DNA from: Pseudomonas sp. G.S.17
GTDB lineage: Bacteria; Pseudomonadota; Gammaproteobacteria; Pseudomonadales; Pseudomonadaceae
DNA length: 64,000 nt
Direction of reading: 5' to 3'
Assembly: GCF_038096165.1 (NCBI RefSeq)
Contig: NZ_CP151076.1
Location: 5,143,501-5,207,500, forward strand
The stretch's first letter is position 1, and each line of letters opens with the position of its first letter. This document shows, piece by piece, positions 62,979-64,000 of this stretch. Position numbers and translations under genes: made by a program. Below the pieces are notes generated by a model, which saw only the letters and a program-made list of their open reading frames with translations, did no database searches and had not been told where the DNA came from.

Positions 62979-63920
62979 CTAGATCCAGCCGCCCCACTGC
63001 AAAATAAAGATGCCGATATTGGTCGTCACCGCCGCTGCCAGGGTGGTGATAACAATGATCGCTGCCGCCAGCTCATGATTGCCATTGGCAGCACGGGCCA
63101 TGACGTAACTGGCCGCAGCGGTGGGGCTGCCGAAGTACAGAAACAGAATCCCCAGCTCCGCGCCGCGAAAACCGCACAGCCACGCCGCCAGCGTGCAGAT
63201 CACCGGCAGCGTGACCATTTTCATCATGCTGGCGCTGATCGCCAAGCTGCCACTTTTGCGTAGCGACGTCAGCGACAGCGTGCCGCCGATGCAGATCAGC
63301 GCCAGCGGCAAGGTCATCTGCGCCAGGTAATTACCCGATGTCTCGAACCAGTGCGGCAAGCCGATCTTGAAGTAAGCGAACGGCGCCGCCGCCAGCACGC
63401 TGATGATCAGCGGGTTACAGAGCACGCTTTTGAAGACGCTCCAGGGATCGGACTTGATCACCGGGCTGTACACCGCGAGCACGATGGTCGACAGCGCGTT
63501 GTAGAACAGAATCACCAGCGCGGCGAGGATTGCCCCCAGCGAAATGCCGTAATCGCCGTACATGCTGGCCGCCAGCGCGAGGCCGATGACGCCGTTGTTG
63601 CCGCGAAACGCGCCTTGCACGAAGATGCCGCGTTCTACCAGCGGCACCCGCCAGATCGCCCAGCCCCAGGCAAATGCGAAGCCGAACAGCGTAGCGGCGC
63701 TAAAAAATATCAGCAGCGATGGCTGCAAGGCCGCATGCAGATCCGCGTGGATAATCCCCAGGAACAGCAAGGCCGGCATGGTGACGTTAAACACCAGGCT
63801 CGACGCCGTCATGATGAAGCCGTCATCAATCCAGCCGATGCGCTTGAGGATCACGCCCAGAAACAACATGGCGAACACCGGCGCGGTGATGTTCAGGGTT
63901 TCGAGAAAAATGGAAAGCAT
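62979..63920 (-). CDS. AEC family permease (auxin efflux carrier-like)
   Basis: A 313-residue membrane protein with about ten hydrophobic segments. The family patterns are FAMLFLGVILKRIGWID, GAFRGNNGVIGLALA and LPLALICIGGTLSL, with a C-terminal GSPTAAASYVMARA. AEC transporters move organic acids such as malate, but the substrate here is unknown. Its 3' end lies 4 nt from the duplicated TA of the IS630 element, so that insertion sits in the very short gap between convergent genes. Confidence 0.9.
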   Translation of the reverse strand: MLSIFLETLNITAPVFAMLFLGVILKRIGWIDDGFIMTASSLVFNVTMPALLFLGIIHADLHAALQPSLLIFFSAATLFGFAFAWGWAIWRVPLVERGIFVQGAFRGNNGVIGLALAASMYGDYGISLGAILAALVILFYNALSTIVLAVYSPVIKSDPWSVFKSVLCNPLIISVLAAAPFAYFKIGLPHWFETSGNYLAQMTLPLALICIGGTLSLTSLRKSGSLAISASMMKMVTLPVICTLAAWLCGFRGAELGILFLYFGSPTAAASYVMARAANGNHELAAAIIVITTLAAAVTTNIGIFILQWGGWI

Positions 63921-64000
63921 GCCCAGAACCCTGTCCCGTCGTTAGGTAGCTAATGATAAGCCACCGATGACGCGAGTGTTACAGGGAATTGCCCATGACG

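Noticed and set aside
63921..64000. Possible start of a gene at the right edge (ATG at about 63995)
   Set aside because: Only two codons are visible, so nothing can be supported.

Overview
The window is a stretch of Gammaproteobacterial core chromosome, almost certainly Pseudomonas and probably from the fluorescens/syringae/putida side of the genus. The evidence is the gene content and order. From recalled knowledge of the P. aeruginosa PAO1 map (not checked here), the window follows the PA4423-PA4485 block nearly gene for gene: lpoA-yraN-gmhA-BON, sspBA, petABC, rplM-rpsI, zapE, trpS, cysD-cysNC, algW, his/murA/mla, kds/lpt/rpoN/ptsN/rapZ/ptsO, fagA-fumC-orfX-sodA, pmbA/tldD, yhdP-rng-maf-mreDCB and gatCAB. 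Short inverted repeats of Pseudomonas REP type sit in several intergenic gaps. I see no rRNA, tRNA, CRISPR array or prophage.

Layout. 1-4119: end of lpoA, yraN, a DiaA/GmhA-type SIS protein and a BON lipoprotein (+), then sspA-sspB (-). 4120-9734 (all -): the cytochrome bc1 operon petA-petB-petC, a 1.92-kb group II intron, and rpsI/rplM. 9981-17184: an aldo-keto reductase, an acyl-CoA dehydrogenase with a divergent DJ-1/AraC-type regulator, zapE, trpS, a small hydrolase and zapG. 17434-22503: sulfate activation (cysD, cysNC), a Nif3-like protein and the periplasmic protease algW. 22613-30622 (-): one long leftward run mlaFEDCB-ibaG-murA-hisG-hisD-hisC. 30914-38011 (+): kdsD-kdsC-lptC-lptA-lptB-rpoN-hpf-ptsN-rapZ-ptsO. 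38109-39329: a small accessory insertion with a convergent toxin-antitoxin pair and a zinc-ribbon yjdM gene. 39426-43221 (-): the iron-starvation operon fagA-fumC-orfX-sodA plus a ZIP transporter. 43499-53910: pmbA, darP, tldD, a nitrilase-type hydrolase, yhdP, rng and maf. 53977-56812 (-): mreB-mreC-mreD. 57021-64000: gatCAB, an RlpA-like lipoprotein, a Ca2+/Na+ antiporter, an IS630-family insertion sequence and an AEC permease.

Most genes serve the cell envelope: LPS precursor and transport (kds, lpt), phospholipid trafficking (mla, yhdP), peptidoglycan and shape (murA, lpoA, mreBCD) and the envelope stress protease AlgW. Others cover respiration, translation (rpsI, rplM, trpS, gatCAB, hpf), nitrogen/PTS regulation (rpoN, ptsN, ptsO, rapZ) and iron or oxidative stress.

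The most notable non-core features are: (i) a structurally complete class C-like group II intron lying 3 nt past the T-run of the rpsI terminator; (ii) a tail-to-tail toxin-antitoxin pair whose stop codons overlap, with a perfect 18-bp palindrome upstream of the antitoxin; (iii) an IS630 element inserted exactly at the TA of a TAG stop codon, which it rebuilds; and (iv) two genes, mreC and the antiporter gene, whose conserved N-termini and ribosome binding sites point to AUU initiation. I did not find a clearly new multi-gene system; the convergent toxin-antitoxin locus comes closest.
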